Source of the DNA: Pseudomonas sp. QS1027
Lineage (GTDB): Bacteria > Pseudomonadota > Gammaproteobacteria > Pseudomonadales > Pseudomonadaceae
Length of the DNA: 64,000 nt
NCBI RefSeq assembly: GCF_002814235.1
Contig: NZ_PHSU01000003.1
Span: 620,001 to 684,000 of the forward strand
Direction: 5' to 3'
Translations under genes and position numbers: made by a program
Shown: in pieces, positions 1 through 6,738 of the stretch
Layout of the letters: each line of letters opens with the position of its first letter
Numbering within the stretch: the first letter of the stretch is position 1
Notes under the pieces: model-generated
What the model saw: only the letters and a program-made list of their open reading frames with translations
Databases searched by the model: none
Told to the model about the DNA's origin: nothing

Positions 1-71
1 AGAGTGGTTAAGACTGTTGTGCTACGGATTGGCGTCCTCTAGGATATTTCTGAATCTATCGAATCGTTGTT

Positions 72-776
72 TCAAAAAATGGCAGCCTTTATGAACGCCT
101 CATCAAGGGATTTCGCATCGTAGGCATCCATGAACGTGTGGCGGTCATCAAATCGCTTGAACTGCTTTTGGCTTAACATATAAAAATAGTCGCAGTGGTT
201 GGTGACTTCATCGACATTGTGCGAGGAAACCAGAATGGCAGTCCCGCTTTTGGCCGCTCCGTGCAGACACTGCCAGATATAGTGACGAAACTCTGGATCG
301 ACGCCCGCGGTGGGTTCGTCCAGGATGATGAAGTCCGCGTCTATCGATAAAAGGGAAAGGGTGAAAAACCAACGCTTTTCTCCATAGCTACACAAGGCAG
401 ACTTTTTTTTCCAAATCTCTTTGTAGCGATTGATGATGCCGGGACTCCATTGTGAAAGCTTGTCGAGTGTTTGTGATCGGGTATTTGTTGTCGAAGAACA
501 AAACAGGTTGGTCATTTTGAAAATATCGAACATGCGTAGAGCGGGCGGTGTCATCAGTGTCTGGGATAGATAAAGCTCTTTTGAGAAACCGTTTTTAACG
601 TTCCCTCTGCAAGGGTGCTTCAGTTTGCAGATGATATCAAAGAGTGTTGTTTTTCCTGATCCATTTGGGCCCAGCACACCGATAATGGTGCCGGGTTGTA
701 CTGTCAATGTCGCATCTTCAAAAATTATTTTATCGTGATATTTGAATGATATTGAATCTATCTTGAGGCCTTTCAT
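72..776 (-). CDS. mcbF: McbF-like ABC transporter ATPase (microcin export/immunity)
   Basis: This is the ATP-binding subunit of a two-part ABC exporter at the end of a microcin B17-like operon. In microcin B17, McbE and McbF pump the toxin out and give partial self-protection. The 234-residue protein shows a Walker A GPNGSGKT (residues 36-43), Walker B FIILDEP (149-155) and a switch histidine (186, in SSHN). The signature segment reads LCSYGEKRW (128-136), not the usual LSGGQ, so it is degenerate but at the right place. The start ATG overlaps the stop of the permease gene by one base (TAATG), which indicates translational coupling. The family call is firm; the substrate is inferred from the operon. 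Confidence 0.88.
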   Translation of the reverse strand: MKGLKIDSISFKYHDKIIFEDATLTVQPGTIIGVLGPNGSGKTTLFDIICKLKHPCRGNVKNGFSKELYLSQTLMTPPALRMFDIFKMTNLFCSSTTNTRSQTLDKLSQWSPGIINRYKEIWKKKSALCSYGEKRWFFTLSLLSIDADFIILDEPTAGVDPEFRHYIWQCLHGAAKSGTAILVSSHNVDEVTNHCDYFYMLSQKQFKRFDDRHTFMDAYDAKSLDEAFIKAAIF

Positions 777-1519
777 TAATAACGACTCCAGACGGGGTTG
801 ATGCGCAAAAATTTGATAGTGATAAGTACGCTTGAAGTGAATAGGGATAAAGTGAGTAGGATGAATAGTGTTTTTCCTTTAAAACCGTTTTCAATCAGCT
901 CGGCGGCGCGCAGTAAGGGGTTGCCCAGGTTGATGACTTTAAGTAAAGGACTTGTTGAGAGTGAACCGGCTAGACCAAGGATTAGAAGGGTGAATGAGAA
1001 AATAGAAAATAGAGTGTTTGCGTTTTGGAAGTTTAAGGGTAGCAGGCTAAAGCAGATGCCGATTGAGCAGAATAGCAGGTAGCAAATATAGAATCTCGAA
1101 ATAATATCCAAGAGTTCCAAGATGGAGTAAGTACCAAATGACGGGCGAGTTGTAAGGTAAAACACAATGCAATAAACTATGGCAATGATTGAGTAGGCGA
1201 TGGTTTGGGCCAGGATGAAAACGCGTTTCGCCTCGTGATTATAAATGAATGACCGGATGTAGCCGCTTTCTCGACGGCCTATGATGTAAAAAGAGAATCC
1301 GAACAAGGCAACGCTGGAGGAAATGTAGGCATAGAACCAGGCAGTGTGTTCGATGTAACTTTCCGAGAGCGAGTCCATTCCTCCTCTGGACAGGGCTAGT
1401 AGATAGAAAGCGGCGCATGGCGAAATAATAATCCAGAATAAGGCAACGGGCTCCTTGAGCTGCTCCTTTATGAAAAGCCATGCCAGGCGATTTGAACGGA
1501 AAATAATTCGGCTTTGCAT
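776..1519 (-). CDS. mcbE: McbE-like ABC-2 type membrane permease
   Basis: The 247-residue protein has about six hydrophobic segments, the layout of an ABC-2 permease, and is close to the length I recall for McbE. It should form the membrane channel that the adjacent ATPase drives to export the azole peptide. A Shine-Dalgarno-like AAAGGA lies just before the ATG. The gene follows the YcaO gene after about 11 bases and overlaps the ATPase gene by one base. Sequence similarity among these permeases is low, so the specific name rests mainly on position between the McbD-like and McbF-like genes. Confidence 0.82.
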   Translation of the reverse strand: MQSRIIFRSNRLAWLFIKEQLKEPVALFWIIISPCAAFYLLALSRGGMDSLSESYIEHTAWFYAYISSSVALFGFSFYIIGRRESGYIRSFIYNHEAKRVFILAQTIAYSIIAIVYCIVFYLTTRPSFGTYSILELLDIISRFYICYLLFCSIGICFSLLPLNFQNANTLFSIFSFTLLILGLAGSLSTSPLLKVINLGNPLLRAAELIENGFKGKTLFILLTLSLFTSSVLITIKFLRINPVWSRY

Positions 1520-1530
1520 TAGTTTATCCT

Positions 1531-2730
1531 TTATGGGAATGGAACCATCATCGCTTTTCGTTCAGGGATTATGTCGTGCTTGAATTGAGAAGAGTATTTG
1601 TTGTTTGTATTTATGTTTTTTGAGTTATCCATGTGCATGAATAGATCAGGGGAAATAAATTTGCTCATGGTGCAAATATTGCCGCCGAGTTGGTGTGTTT
1701 TTGTATAAAGATAGCCAGATATATTTTGATCTATAATGGCTTGTCTGATGGCTCTGAAGTTAAATGGGAGAGTCGTGCGTTTGTTGGTGTCGGCATTTAT
1801 AATGGGGTTGTTCATGGTTTTAAATATTTTATGGTTGTTACAGCTTAAGAAATACCTTAGATAAGGATCGTGGAGTTTTTGCGGTTCTCCATTGGCGCTG
1901 GAAAATAGGTTCATGAAGCGAAAGGTTTGCCAAAGTTCGTTAATCGCTTTTTCCAAGGCGATTGCTTCGGTTTCTGCATAGGACAATCCTGCGCAATATT
2001 GTACGTTGCGAGTTGTTTCTTTCTGTCCGTAAACGATGAGTAGGCACTTGCCAGGGAATTTGTTGTCCGATATGTCAAAAGCTATGAGTTCTCCCGACTT
2101 ACATAGTGCTTCGTGTAATTTAGTCAGAGCGTGATATTTTAGAGATCTTAATATTTTTGTAGGCTCTAGGATGGCAGAGCATTTTCGAGTAAGCCAAAAT
2201 CTGGATAAAAATTGTCGTTCCAGATTTTCTTTCAATGCGCCGAACATTGACTCCTCGGCGCCCCAGTGAAAACTGCAGCCACAGGTGTCTCGCGATGGAT
2301 AAATTTCATTATCGCTACCTAAAGAAAATGCATTCAGGGAGATACAGACTGTTGGGATAGCACATGGTGTGAAGTCGGAGAGTCTTGAAACATTCGTTAG
2401 TTTATATTTGTGCGACTCCAGGTCAGCGTTTTTGAGGTTTTTGAAACTCGTCTGGCGGAAGGCTTGAGTAAAGGATTTGACTTCTTTGTTGGTGAGGCTG
2501 CTGGAAAGGGTGTTTTCTGAGGTTGGAAAAACTCCCATGTAAAAATGTCGTCTTTCAAAATACTCTCCCATGGCAGTGTTGATGGCGCTTGAACCTATAC
2601 CTATGCCAGAGCCGGTATTCAGGTGGAAGTCAAATACTTCAGTAATGGATGGGAAGTCGAGCGTAGCGGAAGGTTGGTAACTTATTTGGTTGGGGAGTGT
2701 GATTCCGAAATCATTGTTTATGATATTCAT
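1531..2730 (-). CDS. mcbD: McbD-like YcaO cyclodehydratase
   Basis: YcaO enzymes use ATP to activate the amide backbone so that Ser or Cys side chains cyclise to azolines; with McbB and McbC they form the azole synthetase. The 399-residue protein has the YcaO nucleotide-binding pattern near residues 37-62 (TGSGIGIG followed by GEYFERRHF) and a second helix motif EAIALEKAINELWQ. It ends in VPFP, matching the proline-rich C-terminus typical of azole-forming YcaO proteins. I chose the internal ATG at 2730 rather than an in-frame upstream start because it overlaps the stop of the preceding gene as ATGA and matches the family length of about 396 residues. Base composition is AT-rich like the rest of the cluster. 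Confidence 0.9.
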   Translation of the reverse strand: MNIINNDFGITLPNQISYQPSATLDFPSITEVFDFHLNTGSGIGIGSSAINTAMGEYFERRHFYMGVFPTSENTLSSSLTNKEVKSFTQAFRQTSFKNLKNADLESHKYKLTNVSRLSDFTPCAIPTVCISLNAFSLGSDNEIYPSRDTCGCSFHWGAEESMFGALKENLERQFLSRFWLTRKCSAILEPTKILRSLKYHALTKLHEALCKSGELIAFDISDNKFPGKCLLIVYGQKETTRNVQYCAGLSYAETEAIALEKAINELWQTFRFMNLFSSANGEPQKLHDPYLRYFLSCNNHKIFKTMNNPIINADTNKRTTLPFNFRAIRQAIIDQNISGYLYTKTHQLGGNICTMSKFISPDLFMHMDNSKNINTNNKYSSQFKHDIIPERKAMMVPFP

Positions 2731-3521
2731 TTTTTTGCTCCGATTAAATGGACGCACATCGGCGCAAATAGAGCAGGGTTCAGCCCTATCGCTTTCGATA
2801 ACATATGGTCTGTGTAGCCGGACCATAATCTGCAGTTCAGCCCAAGGCTCGCAGCTCTGAGCTCTATTAACATATAGATTGAGCCTACCTCCATTAAGGC
2901 TAGGCGGTATCCGCGGTATCTGTATTTGAATAAGGTTTTTGGCAAATAGGCGACATAAATGAGTGCTATGCTGGGGCTGCCGACGCTTTGTATGTTTGAG
3001 AGTATGGTTTTCTTTAAATGCTGAGTGCTACAGCTATTTTGCATGATCTCAAGAGATTTTGAGGCGGGAAGTAAGTGTAAGATTTTTTGAGGGTGAGGCC
3101 AGTCTTCATTTTCATCATTTAACGAGCATATGAAGGTTTCTATTGGATAGAGTGCGCCTCCGCTTGGGTAGTTTCTTTTTTTGGAGTTGGCTTTTTTTGT
3201 CAGGAGCGTAGCGATCAGTTGTTGGATGGTTGAAAAATCTAACGTTGAAGGTTCAAAAAAATCGCAGGATTCGTTTCTGTAAGAAGTGTTTATTTTTTTT
3301 ATATTTTCAGGCAGGGCCTGTGTTAGGCCAAGGTCTGGATACAGGCTTAGCTCGTTCGTACACAGAAGATCAAGTTGCTCTTCATTCAGTTGATGCAGGT
3401 AGGTGATGTCCTCGAAGGCTTCATGGAGTGTATAGTTTTCCTTGTTGTGAAAATTCTGTACGTGTTCGAACACCTTCGGATCCATGAATTTTAAATAGTA
3501 ATCGTGAGGAATGGTTTTCAT
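2727..3521 (-). CDS. mcbC: McbC/SagB-type FMN-dependent azoline dehydrogenase
   Basis: This enzyme oxidises thiazolines and oxazolines to the aromatic thiazoles and oxazoles of the mature peptide, using FMN. The 264-residue protein belongs to the nitroreductase-like SagB family: the segment YPSGGALYPIETF (118-130) is the characteristic flavin-binding and dimer motif, and the C-terminal part (LNCRLWSGYTD onward) fits the family fold. The ATG at 3521 overlaps the McbB stop as ATGA and has GAGG a few bases upstream, so the six extra N-terminal residues of the longer reading frame are probably not translated. The 3' end overlaps the YcaO start in the same way. Confidence 0.9.
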   Translation of the reverse strand: MKTIPHDYYLKFMDPKVFEHVQNFHNKENYTLHEAFEDITYLHQLNEEQLDLLCTNELSLYPDLGLTQALPENIKKINTSYRNESCDFFEPSTLDFSTIQQLIATLLTKKANSKKRNYPSGGALYPIETFICSLNDENEDWPHPQKILHLLPASKSLEIMQNSCSTQHLKKTILSNIQSVGSPSIALIYVAYLPKTLFKYRYRGYRLALMEVGSIYMLIELRAASLGLNCRLWSGYTDHMLSKAIGLNPALFAPMCVHLIGAKK

Positions 3522-4381
3522 TTGGTTGACCTCAAACAATCACACATGAACCAGTGGGATAGATTTTCTTCGGTGATGAGTCCTTTGCTGATATCTACGT
3601 ATGATGTAAGAAAGAGGCTGTCTTGATGGCAGCTTTCGTTTTTGGATGTGGTGTAAAAATTTATGTGGTTGGCAACAGCTCCAAAAATTAGGCTCTTTTG
3701 GAGAAGCGTGTGTTGGCTGGATGGAATGGGTGAGTTTCGATCCTTGAAAAACGTGAATAGCTTTATCCAGCTACTGTCTCTTGGGTTTAATTGATCATTG
3801 AACTCTAATCGATCTACATTGCAGAAGTGACAGGGATTGCCGATCTCGGCAATATAAGGTGGGCTGATGCAGAAAAAGTTTCCTATCATTGTCCCTACCG
3901 ATAGGGCGCTTTGTGGGGCAGTAGATGCCATTTCGAAGTATAATTTTTTCAGGCGGCTATAGTCGTAGTCTTTGCAGAGAATAAAAATAAAATCTCGGCT
4001 ATTGTTGTCGAGCTTACGGGTTGTTGAAGATATGTGATGGAACTCAACAGGGAGGCATATTTCAGAAGTTAGAATATTCTCAACTGCTTCGTCATTCAAG
4101 TTGTGGATAAATATTATTTTTTTAAAGTAGTATTCATGGATTGATTTTTTGATCAGCAAGGCTTTTTCCATGAAGGAAAAAGCCGCTTCCGAATCAAGCC
4201 CGTTCTCTACTAAGATGTCATTTATTTCTTCTTTAGATATGTTGCTTTGGTTTCGATTTTTTATTGTTTTTAGTGCGTTTAGCAAAGAAGGGGAGCTTAT
4301 TTTCGAAACTCCCATTTCTGACACGATGAGATTTTCTTTTGGGAAGTTCAGTATTTCGTAGTTATGTATGCTTATATTCAT
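3518..4381 (-). CDS. mcbB: McbB-like leader-binding zinc protein of the azole synthetase
   Basis: McbB is the E1-like scaffold of microcin B17 synthetase: it binds the leader of the precursor and presents the core to the YcaO enzyme. This 287-residue protein has a winged-helix-like N-terminal region expected for leader recognition and four cysteines placed as a zinc site, C184-x2-C187 (PCHFC) and C280-x-C282 (MCDC) near the C-terminus. No adenylation motif is evident, as in McbB. The ATG at 4381 is preceded by AAGGAGG at good spacing, the strongest ribosome site in the cluster, which supports it over the longer frame. It is the first enzyme gene after the precursor and follows a large stem-loop. 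Confidence 0.86.
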   Translation of the reverse strand: MNISIHNYEILNFPKENLIVSEMGVSKISSPSLLNALKTIKNRNQSNISKEEINDILVENGLDSEAAFSFMEKALLIKKSIHEYYFKKIIFIHNLNDEAVENILTSEICLPVEFHHISSTTRKLDNNSRDFIFILCKDYDYSRLKKLYFEMASTAPQSALSVGTMIGNFFCISPPYIAEIGNPCHFCNVDRLEFNDQLNPRDSSWIKLFTFFKDRNSPIPSSQHTLLQKSLIFGAVANHINFYTTSKNESCHQDSLFLTSYVDISKGLITEENLSHWFMCDCLRSTK

Positions 4382-4401
4382 CGGGCGCCTCCTTGATCTT
4401 G

Positions 4402-4442
4402 CTGCCAAGGTTGCGGAGCTTGCCGCGCAGCAACCTTGGCAG
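4402..4442 (-). promoter_or_regulatory. Stem-loop between precursor and enzyme genes
   Basis: Two perfectly complementary 13-base arms (CTGCCAAGGTTGC at 4402-4414 and GCAACCTTGGCAG at 4430-4442) flank a 15-base loop, 11 bases after the precursor stop and just before the McbB ribosome site. There is no U-tract on the transcribed strand, so it is probably not a simple terminator. By analogy with other RiPP operons, it may stabilise the precursor mRNA or attenuate read-through so that the precursor is made in excess. The structure is seen directly; the role is inferred. Confidence 0.75.
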
Positions 4443-4453
4443 GGTTATGAGGT

Positions 4454-4690
4454 TTAACCTTCACATGAAGTTTCTAGTCTTGGGCTTTTCTCATGGCTGG
4501 TAATTGCATTCCCCCCAGACCCTCCGCTTCCGCCGCTACCTCCATTACAGCCACCGCCACCACCGCATCCGCCACTGCCACCGCATCCACCTTGGCCACC
4601 TGATCCGCCATTGTTGGCTTGAGGGCTCTTGTCGAAGCTTGGGCCATTTTTAAAGTTGAAGAGTATTTCTCCGAAAATTTCGGTGCTCAT
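4454..4690 (-). CDS. mcbA: Microcin B17-like precursor peptide
   Basis: This 78-residue ribosomal peptide is the predicted substrate of the downstream azole synthetase. The leader (about residues 1-26) contains IFGEIL: F6 and L10 have the same spacing as F8 and L12 of the E. coli McbA leader (EFGVVL), known to be needed for synthetase recognition. Residues 28-60 form a glycine-rich core with Cys36, Cys42, Cys48 and Ser30, 39, 52, 55, 58, each preceded by Gly except Cys48's neighbourhood, which continues into Asn49. A polar 18-residue tail follows (N61-G78) and contains Thr74-Ser75-Cys76. A TAGGAG ribosome site lies about 9 bases before the ATG. Unlike McbA there is no adjacent Ser-Cys pair in the core. 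Exact cleavage site and number of rings cannot be read from sequence. Confidence 0.88.
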   Translation of the reverse strand: MSTEIFGEILFNFKNGPSFDKSPQANNGGSGGQGGCGGSGGCGGGGGCNGGSGGSGGSGGNAITSHEKSPRLETSCEG

Positions 4691-4750
4691 TATTATGTTG
4701 CTCCTACGTACTGTTGATGTGAGTAGCTGTTTTCACCAACTACAGTAGTA

Positions 4751-4780
4751 GCTATAGTTTCTATGCTGTGGCTGCGTCAA
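4751..4780 (-). promoter_or_regulatory. Putative sigma70 promoter of the microcin operon
   Basis: On the minus strand, TTGACG (4780-4775) and TATAGC (4756-4751) are 18 bases apart and would start transcription about 50 bases before the precursor ATG. The next 100 bases upstream are AT-rich. It is a reasonable but unverified promoter. Confidence 0.5.
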
Positions 4781-5042
4781 ATACGGATAGGTTTGTCTGT
4801 AGGAAGTTTCGCCGGGTTCTTGGGAAGTAGAGGGAGTCGCTATTTTTTTAGCGAGATTACGGATTGTCTGAAACAAGGTTTGTGAAACGGAGCACTAGAT
4901 TTTTGTAGGCTGTTTCATACGCTAAATGAAGATGGCTTCTGTTCGTGTGGCGACGAACGGTCTTCGAAGAATCTCTATTTTCGAGATTGTTGTTCGGCTC
5001 AACGGTCACTATTGATTTAGTGGCGCGGGGTTGGAATGTTGC

Positions 5043-5067
5043 AAAAAAAACGGCATGGGGCCATGCC
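5043..5067 (-). terminator. Rho-independent terminator after the AraC-family gene
   Basis: The minus-strand transcript forms a 7-base-pair stem (5052-5058 with 5061-5067) with a two-base centre, followed by a run of eight U residues (5050-5043). A second small inverted repeat (5074-5080 with 5083-5089) precedes it. It ends the AraC transcript before the microcin promoter. Confidence 0.78.
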
Positions 5068-5148
5068 TGTGACTCTATTCTTGAATAGAAGGTGCTTTAT
5101 AGAGCCGAAATAAACGAAGAGATTTAGCGGGTTTATCTTTGTCTTGGG

Positions 5149-5970
5149 TTACAACACCGCCCGCAACTCCCGCGGTGATAACCCATAATGCTTGCGAAAC
5201 CGCACCGCAAACCGTGACGCCGAAGCGTATCCACTGGCTGCAGCAATTTCCCCGATGGGTCGCGGAGTGACCTGCAGCCACTGCAACGCCATCCCCAGCC
5301 TGACGTTCTCGAGGATATTGCTGAAACTGTCGTCCTCGTTCGCCAATTGACGGCGCAATGTCGAAGCACCGAGATTCAGGCGCTCGGCGACACTGGCAAC
5401 GGTCCAGTCCCGTGCCGGATCGCTCATGACAATCTGCTGCACGCGCTCGCACAGCGGATCACGGCGGTCCACTAGCACCGGTCCGGCCCAACCCTCCAGG
5501 GCCAACGCCAACAACACCGCTTCCGCGTAATGGGTGCGCAAGGCGTCCGGAGAGTCGGCATTGATGCAGTCCAGCAGGTTTTCCCAGGCCTGGGTCGTAT
5601 GCCGATCCAGCGGTACACAGAGCTCCTGCGTCGCCGTTCGCCCAGGATGTGTGGTGATCTGCTGGCTGTAACGAACGCTGAACGCCCGCAACAACTCCGT
5701 GGGAAAGGTCACCGCATCGGCGATGTAGTAACCCTGTGCCCCTGGGTAATTGCTGATCCCCACTTCGCACCCCGCCGGCATCAGGATCAGATGCCGCGAA
5801 CCCACGCGCATTTGCCGATCATCCCAGCCCATCAGCTTTTCGCCCTGACGGACACGGCACAGGGTGGTGATGAAAATCGGCACCCGTTGCAGTGCATGGG
5901 GCTGGCGCGCCTGTATGACACTGGCGCCGATACGGCTTTGGCGATGCTGGATGCCGGCGGGGGCGTTCAT
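5149..5970 (-). CDS. AraC-family transcriptional regulator
   Basis: The 273-residue protein has a variable N-terminal sensing domain and a C-terminal AraC-type double helix-turn-helix (about residues 170-270), with the typical elements WTVASVAERLNLGASTLRRQL and IGEIAAASGYASASRFAVRFRKHYGLSPRELR. Such proteins usually activate a nearby operon in response to a small ligand. It starts six bases after the stop of the YbhB-like gene and is probably cotranscribed with it. The ligand and targets are unknown. Its location next to the microcin cluster is not evidence that it controls it, because a strong terminator lies between. Confidence 0.87.
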   Translation of the reverse strand: MNAPAGIQHRQSRIGASVIQARQPHALQRVPIFITTLCRVRQGEKLMGWDDRQMRVGSRHLILMPAGCEVGISNYPGAQGYYIADAVTFPTELLRAFSVRYSQQITTHPGRTATQELCVPLDRHTTQAWENLLDCINADSPDALRTHYAEAVLLALALEGWAGPVLVDRRDPLCERVQQIVMSDPARDWTVASVAERLNLGASTLRRQLANEDDSFSNILENVRLGMALQWLQVTPRPIGEIAAASGYASASRFAVRFRKHYGLSPRELRAVL

Positions 5971-5975
5971 GGTTC

Positions 5976-6527
5976 CTAGCGTCCGTAGGGGGCGGTGAGG
6001 GTGGCTTTGCCCAGTGCGTTGGCGTTGAGCATGTAACCTACCATGGCGCCGCTGGATTGTTCGTTGATGGGCAGTTTATCGACCTTCAGGGCCCAGACGG
6101 TAAATTGATAGCGATGCGGTTTGTCGCCGGCCGGTGGGCAGGCGCCGCCGAAGCCTGCTTGACCATAGTCGGTGCGGCCCTGGACGGCACCTGCGGGTAG
6201 TTGGCTGGCACTGGGATTGCCCGCGCCGGAAGGCAGTTCATGGGTGGACGTCGGGAGGTTGACGACTGTCCAGTGCCACCAGCCGCTGCCGGTCGGAGCA
6301 TCGGGATCGTAGACGGTGATGGCAAAACTTTTCGTGCCGGCCGGGGCGTTTTGCCAGGACAGTTCAGGCGAGGTGTTGCCGCCTTCGCAGCCGAAGCCCT
6401 GGAACACTTCGCGGCTGCTCAACGGCTTGCCGTTGGCGATGTCGCGGCTGCTGAGGGTGAAGTCGGCGGCCTGGGCGGTGAGGCTCAGGCCGAGGGTGAA
6501 GGCGGTGAGGAGAAATCGGGTTTTCAT
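5976..6527 (-). CDS. YbhB/YbcL-family (PEBP-like) exported protein
   Basis: The 183-residue protein starts with a signal peptide (MKTRFLLTAFTLGLSLTAQA, cleavage after residue 20) and continues as a phosphatidylethanolamine-binding-like domain of the bacterial YbhB/YbcL family. Visible hallmarks are the segment around FGCEGGNTSPELSWQNAPAGTKSFAITVYDPDAPTGSGWWHW, which holds the conserved DPDAP and ligand-site residues (quoted in parts: CEGGNTSPELSW, then YDPDAPTGSGWWHW). The fold binds phospholipid-like or anionic ligands; the role in bacteria is not settled. It is the first gene of a two-gene unit with the AraC regulator. Confidence 0.88.
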   Translation of the reverse strand: MKTRFLLTAFTLGLSLTAQAADFTLSSRDIANGKPLSSREVFQGFGCEGGNTSPELSWQNAPAGTKSFAITVYDPDAPTGSGWWHWTVVNLPTSTHELPSGAGNPSASQLPAGAVQGRTDYGQAGFGGACPPAGDKPHRYQFTVWALKVDKLPINEQSSGAMVGYMLNANALGKATLTAPYGR

Positions 6528-6710
6528 GCTGATCTCGTCTTGGTGGGAGAGGAGATACGAGTCTATTGAGGGTGGGGACAGGTCGTTGTGCCGCTGCGCT
6601 CGACCATTGTGCCGAAACGCTCAGGGTGCTTTTTTCAGGAGTCGACGGTGGAAGCTCTAGTCGTCGGAATAGCGCGGGGCGTCAGGCGCTCCGCGTTATC
6701 GTTGACGTTT

Positions 6711-6736
6711 ATCGCCAGCAAGCCGGCTCCTGCAAG
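6711..6736. repeat. Single Pseudomonas REP-like element
   Basis: The stretch begins ATCGCCAGCAAGCCGGCTCC and continues TGCAAG, the core of the Pseudomonas REP family. It lies between the DUF2167 and YbhB genes, and no paired inverted copy is visible here. Confidence 0.6.
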
Positions 6737-6738
6737 GG

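Larger units (their letters stand above)
4691..5148. other. AT-rich intergenic region upstream of the microcin operon
   Basis: No gene was found in these about 460 bases. They hold the putative microcin promoter, several short inverted repeats (arms 4837-4842/4849-4854, and 4941-4946/4953-4958, and the 10-base palindrome TCTTCGAAGA at 4961-4970) and, at the right, the terminator of the AraC-family gene. The inverted repeats could be regulator sites or remnants of the boundary of an acquired segment. Confidence 0.6.

Noticed and set aside
4520..4610. Tandem repeats in the plus-strand reading that could suggest a repeat array or CRISPR
   Set aside because: The periodicity is three codons of a GGX coding core; there are no spacers and no cas genes.
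5149..5970. AraC-family gene as the dedicated microcin regulator
   Set aside because: It has core-like base composition, is paired with a YbhB-family gene and is separated by a strong terminator; adjacency alone is not enough.
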